DNA of 14,793 bases from an uncultured Bacillota bacterium. Lineage in GTDB: Bacteria; Bacillota; Clostridia; Tissierellales; Tissierellaceae. The position numbers and the translations under genes were made by a program. Position 1 is the stretch's first letter, and the number at the start of each line of letters is the position of its first letter. Where the stretch lies: NCBI GenBank assembly GCA_937951995.1, contig CALGAG010000047.1:1-14793 (forward strand). Reading direction: 5' to 3'. Positions 14,665-14,793 of this stretch are shown here, piece after piece. The notes beneath the pieces were generated by a model. The model did no database searches. It was given only the letters and a program-made list of their open reading frames with translations, and was not told where the DNA came from.

Positions 14665-14695
14665 GAAAACTCCAGGTGGATCACCTGGAGTTTTC
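14665..14695. terminator. Bidirectional intrinsic terminator
   Basis: A 13-14 bp near-perfect inverted repeat: GAAAACTCCAGGT (14665-14677) pairs with ACCTGGAGTTTTC (14683-14695). It has A-rich sequence on the left and a T run at the end of the right arm, so it can act on both strands. It lies between the DUF1328 gene and the convergent minus-strand gene, whose stop codon comes immediately after it. Confidence 0.9.
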
Positions 14696-14793
14696 CTATA
14701 AGGAGGAGTATTGAACATAATCCAATGATTGGTCTCTGTGGAGTCTGTGGCCAATAAATCCAGCCTCCAGAAGCTCCTTTTGCTTCTCTATCA
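14696..14793 (-). CDS. 3' end of an unrecognised gene (start outside window)
   Basis: On the minus strand the frame starting at 14791 is open for 31 residues and stops with TAG at 14698-14696, directly at the terminator. The visible tail begins IEKQKELLEAGFIGHR and ends DYVQYSSL, an ordinary charged mix of residues. I do not recognise the family. Support for coding comes from the convergent layout and the shared terminator; the other two minus-strand frames are less convincing. The piece is too short to assign a function. Confidence 0.55.
   Translation of the reverse strand, partial: IEKQKELLEAGFIGHRLHRDQSLDYVQYSSL

Overview
The window reads as a chromosomal segment of an anaerobic, fairly low-GC Gram-positive bacterium, most likely a clostridium (Clostridia/Tissierellia-like). 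The reasons are strong Shine-Dalgarno sequences (AGGAGG type) before nearly every gene, heavy AGG/AGA/ATA codon use, a selenocysteine formate dehydrogenase with an electron-bifurcating type of partner module, and small Firmicutes-type membrane proteins. The species cannot be named from the sequence. No mobile element, CRISPR array, tRNA or rRNA was seen.

Layout. (1) Bases 1-936: the 3' part of a MerR-type regulator with a TipAS effector domain, convergent with a small DUF1294 membrane protein gene; their stop codons overlap. (2) Bases 946-1124: an AT-rich intergenic region with candidate divergent promoters. (3) Bases 1125-9249: a tightly packed operon. It encodes HylC (NuoE-like), HylB (NuoF-like with extra ferredoxin domains), HylA (a short NuoG-like iron-sulfur protein), a selenocysteine-containing formate dehydrogenase catalytic subunit read through an in-frame UGA, a ferritin-like diiron protein, MogA, MobA and FdhD. 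(4) Bases about 9237-9357: a structured RNA leader, probably a molybdenum/tungsten-cofactor (Moco/Tuco) riboswitch, followed by an intrinsic terminator and a predicted mutually exclusive antiterminator. (5) Bases 9380-14385: a second gene block of MoeA, a MoeA with a C-terminal periplasmic-binding-protein-like domain, MoaA and a MoaC-MOSC fusion. (6) Bases 14410-14793: a 54-residue DUF1328 membrane protein behind a candidate SigB-type promoter, a strong bidirectional terminator, and the 3' end of an unrecognised gene on the minus strand.

How it works together. The Hyl-FdhA module should couple formate oxidation (or CO2 reduction) to NAD(H) and probably ferredoxin; I count ligands for about 14 iron-sulfur clusters. 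The same transcript makes factors that mature the enzyme: MogA adenylates molybdopterin, MobA adds GMP to give the bis-guanine-dinucleotide form, and FdhD transfers sulfur to the active-site metal. The downstream block supplies early steps (MoaA, MoaC) and metal insertion (two MoeA-type proteins). It sits behind an RNA switch that appears built to stop transcription when cofactor is plentiful. The molybdopterin synthase genes (moaD, moaE), moeB and a molybdate/tungstate transporter are absent from the window and must lie elsewhere or be replaced.
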